This document shows, piece by piece, positions 34,040 to 47,399 of a stretch of 64,000 nt of DNA; position 1 is the stretch's first letter, and the number at the start of each line of letters is the position of its first letter. The stretch covers positions 1-64,000 of the forward strand of contig VWND01000051.1 of assembly GCA_009599575.1 (NCBI GenBank). Direction: 5' to 3'. Below the pieces are notes generated by a model that was not told the DNA's origin, did no database searches, and was given only the letters and a program-made list of their open reading frames with translations. Source of the DNA: Blumeriella jaapii (lineage: Eukaryota > Ascomycota > Leotiomycetes > Helotiales > Drepanopezizaceae). The position numbers and the translations under genes are program-made.

Positions 34040-37000
34040 TCGAAATTAAAAGCCAAAAGCGAAATTCGTACGAAACGAACTTTTATCGATTACGACGCGA
34101 AAAAAAACTGCGTAATTTAAAAGTTATTAATTAAATATAAATAAAAACCAATTTAAAAACGTATTAATTTATTTACGATTAAAAAAAAAAAGTAATTATT
34201 TACGACACGTATACGTAATTTATTCGCGCTATTAATAATTATAAAATAATTAAAAAAATACAAAGCGATTTCGTAGCTTGCGATATAAATATTCCAAAGA
34301 TTTTATTTATTTTAGAATTCTTTTGGTTGCGAAATATCGACCCCGTTATAAACTTTCGAATTAAATCGTAGCGATATTTAATCGAACGCTTATAATTTAA
34401 TTTCGTTATAATTAAACGTTTTAAAAAAAAGTTTAAAAAAAAGCAAGCGTTTTATATCGTTTTAAAAAAAGCTATTAAAAAACAGTATTAATTATCTTTT
34501 AAATACGACGACTACGCCGACGTGTTTAACGATACCGCCGCGGTTACCCTAGCTTTTTACTATTTTATAAAACATCGAATAGATTTCGCGAGAAAAAAAA
34601 ACCTTTTTTAAAAACCAGTTTACTTTTTGTCGGAATTTAAATTCATCGAATTACGCGAATATTTCGATTCGAACTTAGAAAAAAACTGAATAAAAAGATT
34701 TATTAGCCTTGCCGGCGCATCGATAATATTTATACCGAAAAAAAACGAAAGTTTACGATTATGCGTCGATTATAAAAGTCTAAACGCAATTACGATTAAA
34801 AATCGAATTTTTTTATCTTTTATAAGCGAAATTTTAAATCGTTTAAAAAAAGCTAAAATATTTATTAAGCTAAACCTTATTTAGGCATACCACCGCTTTC
34901 GAATAAAAAAGAAAAATAAATGGAAAACTGCGTTTCGTATTCGTTACGAATATTTCGAGTATTGCGTATTACTTTTCGGCCTTTCGAACGTATTAACAAC
35001 TTTTTAAACGTATATTAATCAAGCTTTAGTCGGTTTAGTAAATATTACGTATATAATTTATTTCGACGATATTTTAATATTTTCCGAAAATCCCGACGAT
35101 TATACAAACGCGATAAAAAAAGTTTTCGAAAAATTTCGTATTAATAAACTTTACGAAAATCTGAAAAAATATGCTTTCGATACGAATACGATTAAGTTTC
35201 TAAGCTTCGTCGTTACTTTTACGAAAATTAAAATAAATTTAAGGAAAATAAATAATATTCGGAAATGGCCTTTTTTTATTACGTAGCGAAATATTTAAAT
35301 GTTTTTAGATTTTATTAATTTTTATAAACGTTTTATTAAGAACTACGCTAAGCTTTGCCGATTTATTACAAATTTTTTAAAAAAAAATGCAACGAAAAAA
35401 AATATCGGACCCTTTTCGTTTTTTATTCGAAACGAAAGTCGCTTTTTTACTTTTAAAAAAAAAGTTTTGCCGAGCACCGATTCTACGCTATTTCGATTTT
35501 CGATTAAAAATTCAAATCGAAACAAACGCTTCGAAATTCGTTATAAACGGAATATTATTTTAATTATTCGGAAAAAGTACAAAGGTACGTTAGCATTTTA
35601 TCGCGTATTATTCGAAAAAGCTTTTTTTTATAAAATAAAAATACGAAATTTACGACGCTAAGCTAATAGCTATAATTTACGCTTTTAAATAATAAAACCA
35701 ATATTTACGTAGCGCTTCCGACGTTATTATTATACGTATAAATTATTACAATTTAAAATACTTTTTACGAAAAAACGTTTAAACGAACGCTAAGCGAAAT
35801 GGGCCGACGAATTAATTAAATACGATTTTACAATCGAATATAAAACAAAAGTTTTTAATCCGGCGGATAGTTTTTTTCGCCGGCCAAATTTAAAAAAAGA
35901 TTTAAAAAAAAATAACGAACAGCTGCTTACGCTGCATCGGAAATTAAAATTAGTTTATTTAAAAGATTTTAAAATGTTTTCCGTAATAAAAACACGCTTA
36001 AAATCGAAGTATAAATTATTTCGCGCCGATAAATATTCGAAGTTTTTATTAACGGAATTAAAAAATAAAAAGCAAGCGAAAAAAAACTAAATAAAAAGCT
36101 TTTTCGCCGGATTATTTTTTGCTAATATTATTAATTACAAATAATATATATTATAAAGCGTAGCCGTTATGTTGCTATAATTCGAAACGGCTAATAACGA
36201 GCTAGCAAAACCGATTTATAAAACTATTTTTAAATTGCAAAAATTTAATTTTTTTATATTATAAAAAACGTACGAATCGGCCTCGCAAAACAATCGAGCC
36301 GGGTTCGAAAAACATTGGCGTATAGGCCAAAATAAATTACTACGTTACAAAAAACGTGCGTATATTCCGAATAAAAACGCTATTAAAAGCGAAATATTAA
36401 AAATTAATTACAACGATCCGACCGCCGGCTATTAAAGCTTTCGGCGAACGTTAAAACTGGTCGAAAAAAAGTATTTCTGGCCTGGTTTACGAAGCGACGT
36501 AAAGCGTTACGTTAATACGTATGGAAAATGCCAGAAAAGCAAATTTAAAAAGCACCGATTTTATAACGAATTAATTTTTTTTTCGACTTTTACGAAATCT
36601 TAAAAAAAAATAACCATAAATTTTATTACGAATTTATTTTTTAGCAAAAAACGAAATCGTATTTACGATTCGATATTTATTATAATAAACCGATATACGA
36701 AGCTGTTAAAATATATACCGATATAAAAAACGATTTCAGCTTTAGATTTAACTGAAATATTTATATAATACGTTTATAAAGATTTTAGCTGTTTTTAAAA
36801 AAATTATTATAAATAAAAAATTAATTTTTATTAATAAATTCTGGTTTTTAATAATATTTCATTTATAAATACGACGTCGATTAAACACCGCTTTTCATTT
36901 TTAAATAAATGGCTAAACGGAACGTTAAAATTAAGTTTTAAAATTTTATTTGCGCACGTATTGCGATTATCGATAAAACGATTAAGCTACGAAGCTTATT

Positions 37001-37740
37001 TTAGCCGAGTTTACGTATAATAATTCGATATACGCTTTTACGGGTTTTATTTTTTTTCGCATATTATACGACTTTTATTTAAAACTTAATAGTAACGTCG
37101 AAAGCGACGTCGTAAAAAAAAAAGTATCGTCAGCGGAAAAACGAATTAAAATATTGCAAAAAAAAAGAAAAGTATTTAATAAAAAGCTAAAAAAAACCAA
37201 CGCGAATTACAAAAGGTTTTATAACGCTAAATATAAAAAAACTAGATTTTAAATAAGCGACAAAGTATTATTATCGATTAAAAATCTTCGATAGCTGCGA
37301 TTTTTTCGAAAATTTTTAAATAAATATCTAAAGCTTTTTAAAATCAAACGAATTATATACGAACACGGCCAAGCTTATTAATTCGAGCTTTTTTTCTAAT
37401 ATCGTATTCACGATATTTTTTACGTTTTTCTATTAAAACCTTAGCAAAATCGGAATAATACCGAGCCGAAAAATAATATAATAAAATTTTAAAAATCCGA
37501 AAAATACAAAATCAAATTAATATAAGCTTATAAAAATACAAAAAAAAGCCGATATTATTTGATACGATAAAAAAGCTATTTATTAAACGAAGATTTTTAA
37601 AAGCCAAAAAACTATTTTACGAACGCAAAAAAAATTATAAAAAAATACTTAAAAAATACGATAAATAATAGCAACGGAGCAATAACGAATGCGCGTCGTA
37701 AAAGCAAAAAAAAAAAAACAAAAACATTTAAAAAATTCTA
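34040..37740 (+). pseudogene. pol: RLG-1 copy D pol (degenerate)
   Basis: The protease site at 34088 has become Asp-Tyr-Asp-Ala: both Cys and the essential Gly are lost. RT from about 34610, YFDD at 35059-35070. RNase H is at about 35300-36150, integrase about 36400-37330, chromodomain about 37500-37660. Dense TAA stops. Confidence 0.86.
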
Positions 37741-37851
37741 AAATCGCCGCTAAAGCGATTTATTTTTCGTATTATTATTATTATTTTTTATTTTATTTTT
37801 ATCGCTATTTTTTTCAGATTTAAAAACAACGGCAAACTAAAAAAATTAATA

Positions 37852-38548
37852 CTAAACGAATTCGCAAAATATTCGATTTATTTTAATTAAAGCTTTTATA
37901 ATAACCGTAATCGAATTTTAAATTGCAATTACGATATTTTCGTAAAAATTCAAAATTTAATTTAATTAATTAAAATAAATCCGAGCGACGTTTTCGAAAT
38001 ATCGGAAAATACGTTTTATATTAGCGTCGTTAAATAAAAGGGCCGGCGCAGCCAAAGCTTTTAAAATAGCAGCAGCCGCTAAACCGGCAAAAGCGAGCGC
38101 AGCAGCAACGGCGGCAATTTAAGCCGCGGCGCGATTCGCACGATTTCCGATTATTATAAAAACCGAAGCGTTATTTTTTTTTAAACGATTTATATAAACG
38201 TCGTAAATAATAAAATCGATAAAAATTTTAATAAAAGCTTTAGCTTCGGTAACAAAAAAAAAAAAGCGGCAGCGGCGGTGGCAGCATCGAAACGATTTAT
38301 AAAATCGTTAAGGCCCGCGAAAAAAATTTACGCTTCGATAACGCGTGCGATAAAAACTTATAATTAATTAAAAGCGAATTCGAATAAAAATCTAAAAGAT
38401 TTATAAAAAAGTATTAAATATACGAAGCTTTGCAACGGTTGCATTTTACGTTAAAAAGCTCGAAAACGCAAAAAAATAAAAAAGCCGCTGTAATGCTTTT
38501 GCGTAAAATCAAACGGATATACCGAAAGCAAATAAAAATTAAAAGCAT
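37852..38548 (-). pseudogene. RLG-1 antisense gene, copy D
   Basis: Exon 1 38405-38548 (48 codons), intron 38358-38404 (47 nt, both borders RIP-mutated), exon 2 37852-38357, one base short of frame because of a homopolymer change. Minus-strand open frame 38414-38713 covers exon 1 and its upstream region. Confidence 0.66.
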
Positions 38549-38896
38549 TTTAAAAGCTCGCGGCGAACGCGGCGAAAAGCAATTAATTAAAATAAAAGAA
38601 AGCTGACGAAAAAAAAAAATAAAAAAAAAAATAAAAAAATTAAACAGAAAAATAACGATTATTTTAAAGAAAAAGGCTTTTTCAAACGAAAATACGAGCG
38701 CTACCGAAAACAAAAAAAACAGAATAATAAAACAACCATAATTTACGACCGAAAGCGAAAAAAACAGCTATAATTTACGATCAAAAACGGAAAAAACCGC
38801 ACGTTATTTCGAAAGCGTAACGTACGCTATATACGAAAGCATACGTATAAAAAAATCAATCGCTTTTAAAAATTAAAAACCTAAAAAGAAAAGTAA

Positions 38897-39309
38897 TATT
38901 AAAAACCAATATTACGTGTATAAATTAAATAATCCGCCAAAACCTTTTGCTTTTTACTAATCTTCGAATAATACTTTTTGCGGATAGGCCGTAAAAGCCG
39001 GATAATATTATAAAAGCTGGAAATAATATTTAAGTAAAACATTTTATAAAAATAATTGTTAAAAAACCAATTATTAAAATTATATTAAAAAAAATAAGAA
39101 AAGGTGGGGATAAAAGCTGGAAAAGCATATTAAATAAAATTCGCCTGGTTTCCTAGGAAATACTTTTTTCGAGGGCTCTATTCTTTTTTTTGTATTTATA
39201 CACGCTTTTTACTAAAAATGTAAAAGGTAGAAATCAGTCTGACTATCAACCCAATTTTATCTGAGCTTTATTGTCTGAACTAGTGTTTCCCTGCCTTTCA
39301 ATTTTTACA
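38897..39309 (+). repeat. RLG-1 copy D 3' LTR
   Basis: 413 bp; the start is mutated to TATTAAAAACC, the end is TTTTACA. Followed by TSD CAACG. Confidence 0.94.
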
Positions 39310-39314
39310 CAACG

Positions 39315-39960
39315 TCGAAAGCGACGTCGTAAAAAAAAAAGGTACCGTCAGCGGAAAAACTAATTAAAATATTGCAAAAAGAAAAAAAAGTATTTAATAA
39401 AAAGCTAAAAAAAGCCAACGCGAATTATAAAAGGTTTTACGACGCTAAACATAAAAAAACTAGATTTTAAATAAGCGACAAAATATTATTATCGATTAAA
39501 AATCTTCGATAGCTGCGATTTTTTCGAAAACTTTTAAATAAATATTTAAAGCTTTTCAAAATCAAACGAATTATATATAAGCACGGCCAAGTTTATTAAT
39601 TCGAGCTTTATTTTTAATATTATATCTACGATATTTTTTACGTTTTTCTATAAAAACCTTAGTAAAATCGAAACGATATCGAGCCGAAAAATAATATAAT
39701 AAAATTTTAAAAATCCGAAAAATACGAAATCAAATTAATACAAATTTACAAAAATATAAAAAAAGGCCGATATTAGTTGATGCGATAAAAAGGTTATTTA
39801 TTAAGCGAAAATTCGTAAAAGCTAGAAAAATCTTTTACGAACGTAAAAAAAAATTGTAAAAAAATATTTAAGAAATACGATAAATAATAATAACGGAGTA
39901 ATAACGAATGCGCGTCGTAAAAATAAGAAAAAAAAAATAAAAGAATTTAGAAAATCTTAA
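39315..39960 (+). pseudogene. pol: RLG-1 copy C integrase C-terminus and chromodomain
   Basis: Continues copy C after D. Contains the basic linker, the integrase C-terminal segment (about 39330-39700) and the chromodomain (about 39718-39875). Confidence 0.83.
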
Positions 39961-40071
39961 AATCGCCGCTAAAGCGATTTATTATTCGTATTATTATCGT
40001 TATTTTTATTTTTATTTTTATCGCTATTTTTTTTAAATTTAAAAGCAGCGGCAGACTAAAAAGAATTAATA

Positions 40072-40766
40072 TTAAACGAATTCGCAGAATATTCGATTTA
40101 TTTCAATTAAAGCTTTTACAATAGCCGTAATCGAATTTTAAATTGCAATTACGATATTTTCGTAAAAATCTAGAATTTGATTTAATTGGTCAGAATAAAT
40201 TCGAGCGACGTTTTCGAAACGTCGGAAAATACGTTTTATATTAGCGTCGTTAAAAAAAAGGGCCGGCGCAGCCAAAGTTTTCAAAACAGCAGCAGCCGTT
40301 AAATCGGCAAAAGCGGGCGCAATAATAACGGCAGTTCGAGCCGCGGCGCGATTCGTACGATTTTCGATTATTATAAAAGCCGAAGCGTTACTTTTTTTAA
40401 AACGATTTATATAAGCGTCGTAAATAATAAAATTAATAAAAGTTTTAGCAAAAGCTTTAGCTTCGGCAGCAAAAAAAGAAAAAGCGGCAGCGGCGGTAAC
40501 AGCATCGAAACGATTTATAAAATCGTTAAAGCTCGAAAAAAGAATTTGCGCTTCGGCGGCGCGTACGGCAGAAACTTATAGCTAATTAAAAGCGAATCCG
40601 AGTAAAAGTCTAAAAGATTTACAGAAAAGCACTGAGTATACGAAGCTTTGCAGCGGTTGTATTTTACGTTAAAAAGCTCGAAAACGCAAAAAAGCAAAAA
40701 GGCCGCTGTAATACTTTCGCGTAAAATTAGGCGTGTATACCGAAAGCAAATAAAAATCAAAAGCAT
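40072..40766 (-). pseudogene. RLG-1 antisense gene, copy C (exon 1 without stops)
   Basis: Exon 1 40623-40766 has no stop, and codon 45 is still CAG: the segment reads CKASYTQCFS. Two of the six cysteines are Tyr (TGC to TAC or TAT). Intron 40576-40622, 47 nt, 5' border GTAAAT, 3' border mutated to TAA. Exon 2 40072-40575 is 168 codons in frame with two internal stops. The unspliced exon 1 frame runs on to 40515, giving an 83-codon open frame. Confidence 0.72.
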
Positions 40767-41111
40767 TTTGAGAATTCGCGGCGAACGCGGCGAAAAGCAA
40801 TTGATTAGAATAAAAAAAAGCTAATGAAAAATAAAAATGAAAAAAAAAAAAAAAAAGTCGAGCAGGAAAATTGCGGCCATTTTAAAAAAAAAGCTTTTTT
40901 AAACGAAAATGCGAACGCTACCGAAAATAAAAAAAATAAAATAGTAAAACAATTATAATTTACGATCGAAAGCGGAAAAAACAGTTATAATTTACGACCG
41001 AAAGCGAAAGAAACCGTATATTATTTCGAAGGCGTAACGTACGCTATATACGAAAGCATACGTATAAAAGAATTAATCGCTTTTAGAAATCAAAAATTTA
41101 AAAAAAAAATT

Positions 41112-41524
41112 TATCAGAAACCAATATTACGTATTTAAATCAGATGATCAGCCAAAACCTTTTGCTTTTTACTAATCTTCGAATAATATTTTCTGCGGAT
41201 AAGCCGTAAAAGCCGGATAATATTATAAAAGCTAAAAATAATATTTAAATAAAATATTTTATAAAAATAATTGCTAAAAAAACCAGTTATTAAAATTATA
41301 TTAAAATTAAAAAAAGGTCGGAATAAGGGCTGGAAAAGCATATTAAATAAGATTCGCTTGGTTTCCTGGGAAATATTTTTCTCGAGGGTTCCATCCCTTT
41401 TTTTTTGTATTTATATACGCTTTTTATTAGAGATATAAAAGGTAGAGATTAGTCTGATTATTAATCCAATTTTATTTGAGTTTTATTGTTTGAATTAGTG
41501 TTTCCCTGCCTTTTAATTCTTACA
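41112..41524 (+). repeat. RLG-1 copy C 3' LTR
   Basis: 413 bp, TATCAGAAACC to TCTTACA, followed by TSD GTTTC. Confidence 0.95.
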
Positions 41525-41819
41525 GTTTCTGACGTTTTTATCGTTAAAAAAGTCTTAAGCGAGATTAATTAAAAAAAGTTGTTTTTACTTAGTCTTTCAA
41601 CTAATATTCGTAACAAAATTATTAAGCATTTTAAAATTAATAAACAAAATCTTAAAACTTTCGATTAATATTTCAAATTTGTAAAATTCGTTTTTAAATA
41701 AAACCAAAGCGAACGTATTATTAAAGATATAAATTAAAAGAAATTTTTCTTTTTTATTTATAAAAAAGACGTGAAAGCTTTAATGCAAAAATATATCTAG
41801 CTATTAAAAGTTACCGAAA
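41525..41819 (+). mobile_element. RLG-3 copy F1, second segment (gag)
   Basis: Continues F1 after copy C and matches 51345-51640 of F2. Coding resembles the F2 capsid segment IKHFKINKQNLKIFD. Cut by copy G; the last five bases CGAAA recur at 49406-49410. Confidence 0.85.
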
Positions 41820-42240
41820 TATAAGGATTGAAAGGCAGGGAAACACTAGTTTAAATAATAGAGCTCAGATAAGGTTGGGTTGATAGTCAGACTGATTTCT
41901 ACCTTTTATATCTTTAATAAAAAGCGCCTATAAATATAAAAAAAGAGTGGAGCCTTCGAAAAAAGTATTTCCCAGGAAACCAGGCGAATTTTATTTAATA
42001 TGCTTTTCCAGCTTTTATTCCGACCTTTTTTTTTTCGTACTAATTTTTTTAATATAATTTTAATAATTGGTTTTTTAGCAATTATTTTTATAAAATATTT
42101 TATTTAAATATTATTTTTAGCTTTTATAATATTATCCGGCTTTTACGGCTTATCCGCAGAAAGTATTATTCGAAGATTAGTAAAAAGCAAAAGGTTTTGG
42201 CTGATCATCTGATTTAAATACGTAATATTGGTTTCTGATA
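41820..42240 (-). repeat. RLG-1 copy G 3' LTR
   Basis: 421 bp including small insertions; in window direction it starts TATAAGGATTG and ends TTTCTGATA. Confidence 0.93.
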
Positions 42241-42574
42241 AATTTTTTTTTTTAGGCTTTTGATTTTTAAAAGCGATTAATTTTTTTATGCGTATGCTTT
42301 CGTATATAGCGTACGTTACGCTTTCGAAATAATATACGGTTTTTTCCGTTTTCGATCGTAAATTGTAATTGTATTTTTTCGCTTTCGGTCGTAAATTATA
42401 GCTGTTTTGCTATTTTATTTTTTTTGTTTTCGGTAGCGTTCGTATTTTCGTTTGAAAAAACTTTTTTTTTTAATAATCGCAATTTTCCTGCTTAATTTAT
42501 TTTATTTTTTTTATTTTTTTTTTAATTTTTTTTTAATCAATTGCTTTTCGCCGCGTTCGCCGCGAACTTTTAAA

Positions 42575-43269
42575 ATGCTTTTAATTTTTATTTGCTTTCG
42601 GTATGTACGCCTGATTTTACGCGAAAGCATTACGGCGGCCTTTTTGCTTTTTTGCGTTTTCGAGCTTTTTAGCGTAAAATACAACCGCTGCAAAGCTTCG
42701 TATATTTAATGCTTTTTTATAAGTTTTTTAGATTTTTATTCGGATTCGTTTTTAATTAGCTATAAGTTTCTGTCGTACGCGCCGCCGAAACGCAATTTTT
42801 TTTTTCGGGTTTTAACGATTTTATAAATCGTTTCGATGCTGCTACCGCCGCTGCCGCTTTTTGTTTTTTATTGCGAAAATCAAAGCTTTTGTTAAAACTT
42901 TTATTAATTTTATTATTTACGACGCTTATATAAATCGTTTCAAAAAATAACGCTTCGGCTTTTATAATAATCGGAAATCGTGCGAATCGCGCCGCGGCTC
43001 GGACTGCCGCTGCTGCTGCTACGCCCGCTTTTGCCGATTTGGCGGCTGCTGCTGTTTTAAAAGCTTTGGCTGCGCCGGCCTTTTTATTTAACGATGCAAA
43101 TATAAAACGTATTTTTCGACGTTTCGAAATCGTCGTTCGGATTTATTTTAATTAATTAAATTTAATTTTGAATTTTTACGAAAATATCGTAATTACAATT
43201 TAAAATTCGATTACGGCCATCGTAAAAGCTTTGATTAAAGTAAATCGAATATTTTGCGAATTTGTTTAA
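42575..43269 (+). pseudogene. RLG-1 antisense gene, copy G
   Basis: On the plus strand here because G is inverted. Exon 1 42575-42718, intron 42719-42765 (47 nt), exon 2 42766-43269 (504 nt). The 5' border is ATAAGT while other copies have GTAAAT, so the ancestor was probably the consensus GTAAGT. Exon 2 contains NDFINRFDAATAAAA, NRANRAAARTAAA-like text and ends CEFV. A local frameshift occurs near 42860. The open frame 42452-42709 covers exon 1 plus upstream sequence. Confidence 0.7.
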
Positions 43270-43389
43270 TATTAATTTTTTTAATTTGCCGCTGCTTTTA
43301 AATTTGAAAAAAATAGCGAAAAAAAAAAATCGATAATAATACGAATAATAAATCGTTTTAAAAACGGTTTTAAAGTTTTTTAAATGTTT

Positions 43390-46300
43390 TTGTTTTTTTT
43401 TTTGCTTTTACGGCGCGTATTCGTTATTGCTTCGTTGCTATTATCTATCGTATTTTTCAAGTATTTTTTTATAATTTTTTTTGCGTTCGTAAAATAATTT
43501 TTTAGTTTTTACGAATTTTCGCTTAATAAATAACTTTTTTATCGTATTAAATAATATCGGTCTTTTTTTGTATTTTTGTAAGCTTATATTAATTTGATTT
43601 CGTATTTTTCGGGTTTTTAGAATTTTATTATATTATTTTTCGGCTCGGTATCGTTCCGACCCTGTTAAAATTCTAATAAAAAAACGTAGAAAATATCGGA
43701 AATACGATGTTAAAAAAAAAGCTCGAATTAATAAATTTGGCCGTGCTTATATATAACTCGCTTAATTTTGAAAAGGTTTAAATATTAATTTAAAAGCTTT
43801 CGAAAAAACCGCAGCTGTCGAAGGGTTTTAATCGATAATAATATCTTATCGCTTATTGAAAATCTAATTTTTTTATGTTTAACGTCGTAAAATCTTTTAT
43901 AATTCGCGTTGGTTTTTTTTAACTTTTTATTAAAAAAATTCTTTTTGCAATATTTTAATTCGTTTTTTCGTTAACGATATTTTTTTTTACGACGTCGCTT
44001 TCGATATTACTGCTAAATTCTAAATAAAAGCCGTATAATATACGAAAAAAAATAGAATCCGTAAAAGCGTATATCGAGTTGTTATACGTAAACTCGGCTA
44101 AAGCAAGCTTTGTAGCCCAATCGTTTTGTCGACAATCGTAATACGTACGAAAATAGAATTTTAAAATTTGATTTTAACGTTTCGTTTGGCTATCGGTTTA
44201 AAAATAAAAAGCGGTATTTAATCGACGTCGTATTTATAAATAAAATATTATTAAAAATCAGAATTTTTTAATAAAAATTGATTTTTTGTTTATAATAATT
44301 CTTTTAAAACAGCCAAAATCTTTGTAAATATATTATATAAATATTTCAGTTAAATTTAAAGCTGAAATTGTTTTTTATATCGGTATATATTTCGATAATT
44401 TCGTTTATCGGTTTATTATAACGAATATCGAATCGTAAATACGATTTCGTTTTTTAATAAAAAATAGATTCGTAATAAAATTTATAATCATTTTTTCTTA
44501 AAGTTTCGTAAAAATCGAAAAAAAGTTAATTCGCTATAAGGTCGGTGCTTTTTAAATTTGCTTTTTTAGCATTTCGCATACGTATTAACGTAACGCTTTA
44601 CGTCGCTTCGTAAACCAGGCCAGAAATACTTTTTTTTAATCAGTTCTAGCGTTCGCCGAAAACTTTAATAACCGGCGGTCGGATCGTCGTAATTAATTTT
44701 TAATATTTCGCTTTTAATAACGCTTTTATTCGAAATATACGTACGTTTTTTATAATGTAATAATTTATTTCGGCTTATACGCTAATGTTTTTTGAATCCG
44801 GCTCGATTGCTTTGCGAAGCCGATTCGTATTATTTTTTATAATATAAAAAAATTAGATTTTTGCAATTTAAAAATAGTTTTGTAAATCGGTTTTGCTAGC
44901 TCGTTATTAGCCGTTTTTAATTGTAATAATATAACGGCTACGCTTCGTAATATATATTATTTGCAATTAATAATATTAGCAAAAAACAATCCGGCGAAAA
45001 AGCTTTTTATTTGGCTTTTTCCCGTTTGCTATCCATTTTTTAATTTTATTAATAAAAACTTCAAATATTTATCGGCGCGAAATAGTTTAAATTTCGATTT
45101 TAAGCGTGTTTTTATTACGAAAAACATTTTAGAATTTTTTATACAAATTAATTTCAGCTTACGATATAGCGTAAGCAGTTGTTTATTAATTTTTTTTTTA
45201 TTTTATTTTTTAATCTGGCCGGCGAAAAAAGCTATTCGCCGGGTTAAAAACTTTTGTTTTATATTCGATTGTAAAATCGTATTTAATTAGCTCGTCGGCC
45301 TATTTCGCTTAGCGTTCGTTTAAACGTTTTTCGTAAAAAAGTTTATCAGATCATAATAATTTATACGTATAATAATAACGTCGGAAACGCTACGTAAATA
45401 TTAATTCTATTATTTAAAAGCGTAAATTATAGCTATTAATTTAGCGTCGTAAACTTCGTATTTTTGTTTTATAAAAAAAAACTTTTTCGAATAATACGCG
45501 ATAGAATATTAACGTGCTTTCGTATTTTTTCCGAATAATTAAAATAATATTCCGTTTATAACGAATTTCGAAGCGTTTGTTTCGATTTGGATTTTTAATC
45601 GAAAGTCGAAATAGCGTAATATAAATATTTAACAAAACTTTTTTTTTAAAAAATAAAAAAGCGATTTTCGCTTCGAATAAAAAACGAAAAAAGCCCGACA
45701 TTTTTTTTATTATATTTCTTTTAAAAAATCTGTAATAAATCGGCAAAGCTTAGCGTAGTTCTTAATAAAACGTTTGTAAAAGTTGGTAAAACCCAAAAAC
45801 ATTTGAATATTTCGTTATATAATAAAAAAAGGCTATTTCCGAATATTATTTATTTTTTTTAAATTTATTTTAATTTCCGTAAAAATAACGACGAAGCTTA
45901 AAAACTTAATCGTATTTGTATCGAAAACATATTTTTTCAGATTTCCGTAAAGTTTGTTAATACGAAGTTTTTCGAAAATCTTTTTTATCGCGTTTATATA
46001 ATCGTCGGGGTTTCGAAAAATATTAAAATATCGTCGAAGTAAATTATATACGTAATATTTATTAAACCGACTAAAGCTTAATTAATATACGTTTGGAAAA
46101 TTGCTAATACGTTTAAAAAACCGAAAAGTAATACGTAATATTCGAAATATTCGTAACGAATGCGAAACGCAGTTTTTTATTTATTTTTCTTTTTTATTCG
46201 AAAGCGATGGTACGCTTAAATAGAATCTAGCTTAATAAATATTTTAGCTTTTTTTGAACGATTCAAAGTTTCGTTTATAAAAAATAAAAAAATTCGATTT

Positions 46301-47290
46301 TTAATCGTAATTGCGTTTAAATTTTTATAATCGACGTATAATCGTAAATGTGACGATCTAATCAGTCGGAGGGCTGGGAGATCAGTCAACTGGTCGCCGT
46401 GTTCACATGGTATGAGAAACGAGCCTTTGGTTCTGTAACAAGATATTCACTTAGAATCAACAACTGCAGAAGGCAGAGGTTGCTAAGGGGAAAGGGCCTT
46501 ATATACATGAATAGTCTCCACAGTTGATGGGAGACCCACCAGGAGACCAGGGAGCTTGCAACTATACGTAGTTGCTGGGGTGACGCGAGGGGCAAACGAG
46601 TGAGTCGTCACAGTAAACTTCCGTTTTTTTTCTGTATAAATATTACCGGTGCGCCGGCAATGCTAATAGATTTTTTGATTCGGTTTTTTTTTTTAATTCG
46701 AATCGAAATATTCGCGCAATTCGGTAAATTTAAATTCCGATAAAAAATAAATTAGTTTTCAAAAAAGATTTTTTTTTCGCGAAATTTATTCGATATTTTA
46801 TAAAATAATAAAAAGCTAGGATAATCGCGGCGGTATCGTTAAAAACGTCGGCGTAATCGTCGTATTTAAAAAGTAATTAATGCTGTTTTTTAATAGTTTT
46901 TTTTAAAACGATACAAAACGTTTGCTTTTTTTTGAATTTTTTTTAAAACGTTTAATTATAACGAAAATAAATTGTAAGCGTTCGATTGGATATCGCTACG
47001 ATTTAGCTCGAAAGCTTATAACGGAATCGATATTTCGCAATCAAAAGATTTTTAAAATAAATAAAACTTTTAAAATATTGATATCGCAAGCTACGAAATC
47101 GCTTTATATTTTTTAAATTGTTTTATAATTATTAATAACGCGAATAAATTGCGTATGCGTGTCGTAAATGATTACTTTTTGTTTTAATCGTAAATAAATT
47201 AATACGTTTTTAAATTGGTTTTTATTTATATTTAATTAATAATTTTTAAATTACGCAGTTTTTTTTAGCGCCGCAATCGATAAACGCTTA
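43390..47290 (-). pseudogene. pol: RLG-1 copy G pol, interrupted by SL-4
   Basis: In reverse: chromodomain about 43447-43609, integrase about 43620-44700, RNase H about 44950-45800, RT with YFDD at 46030-46041, protease with Asp at 47276-47278 (Asp-Cys-Gly kept). RT is split at 46349-46612 between the KNGSL and RLCVDY parts of its first motif. Many stops. Confidence 0.86.
46349..46612. mobile_element. SL-4 solo LTR in copy G RT
   Basis: 264 bp with an 8-bp perfect inverted end (TGTGACGA ... TCGTCACA) and 5-bp duplication GTAAA at 46344-46348 and 46613-46617. TG...CA ends and a 5-bp duplication fit an LTR; no internal region is present, so this is a solo LTR from a family not otherwise seen here. 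Its base composition is balanced and TpA is not in excess, in sharp contrast to its host. Orientation cannot be set. A short MITE is the alternative, less likely. Confidence 0.82.
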
Positions 47291-47399
47291 TTTTATACGA
47301 GTTTCGCTTTTGGCTTTGTTAATTTCGACTGAAATCATTATTTTTTGCCGTTTTTTTTCGCTCGATTTTATTAGCAGCGACGAAATTAAAATCGAACGA

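Larger units (their letters stand above)
24609..39309 (+). mobile_element. RLG-1 copy D, complete but split by copy E
   Basis: 5' LTR 24609-25021, 3' LTR 38897-39309, TSD CAACG on both sides in copy C's integrase. Removing E and its duplication leaves about 7360 bp. It is strongly RIP-mutated, more than E. Confidence 0.96.
11302..41524 (+). mobile_element. RLG-1 copy C, complete but split by RLG-2 and copy D
   Basis: 5' LTR 11302-11715 and 3' LTR 41112-41524, with target duplication GTTTC at 11297-11301 and 41525-41529. Removing RLG-2 with its duplication (8167 bp) and copy D with its duplication (14706 bp) leaves about 7350 bp, the family length. Order: gag, protease, RT, RNase H, [RLG-2], integrase N-terminal half, [D], integrase end, chromodomain, antisense gene, LTR. 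Confidence 0.96.
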
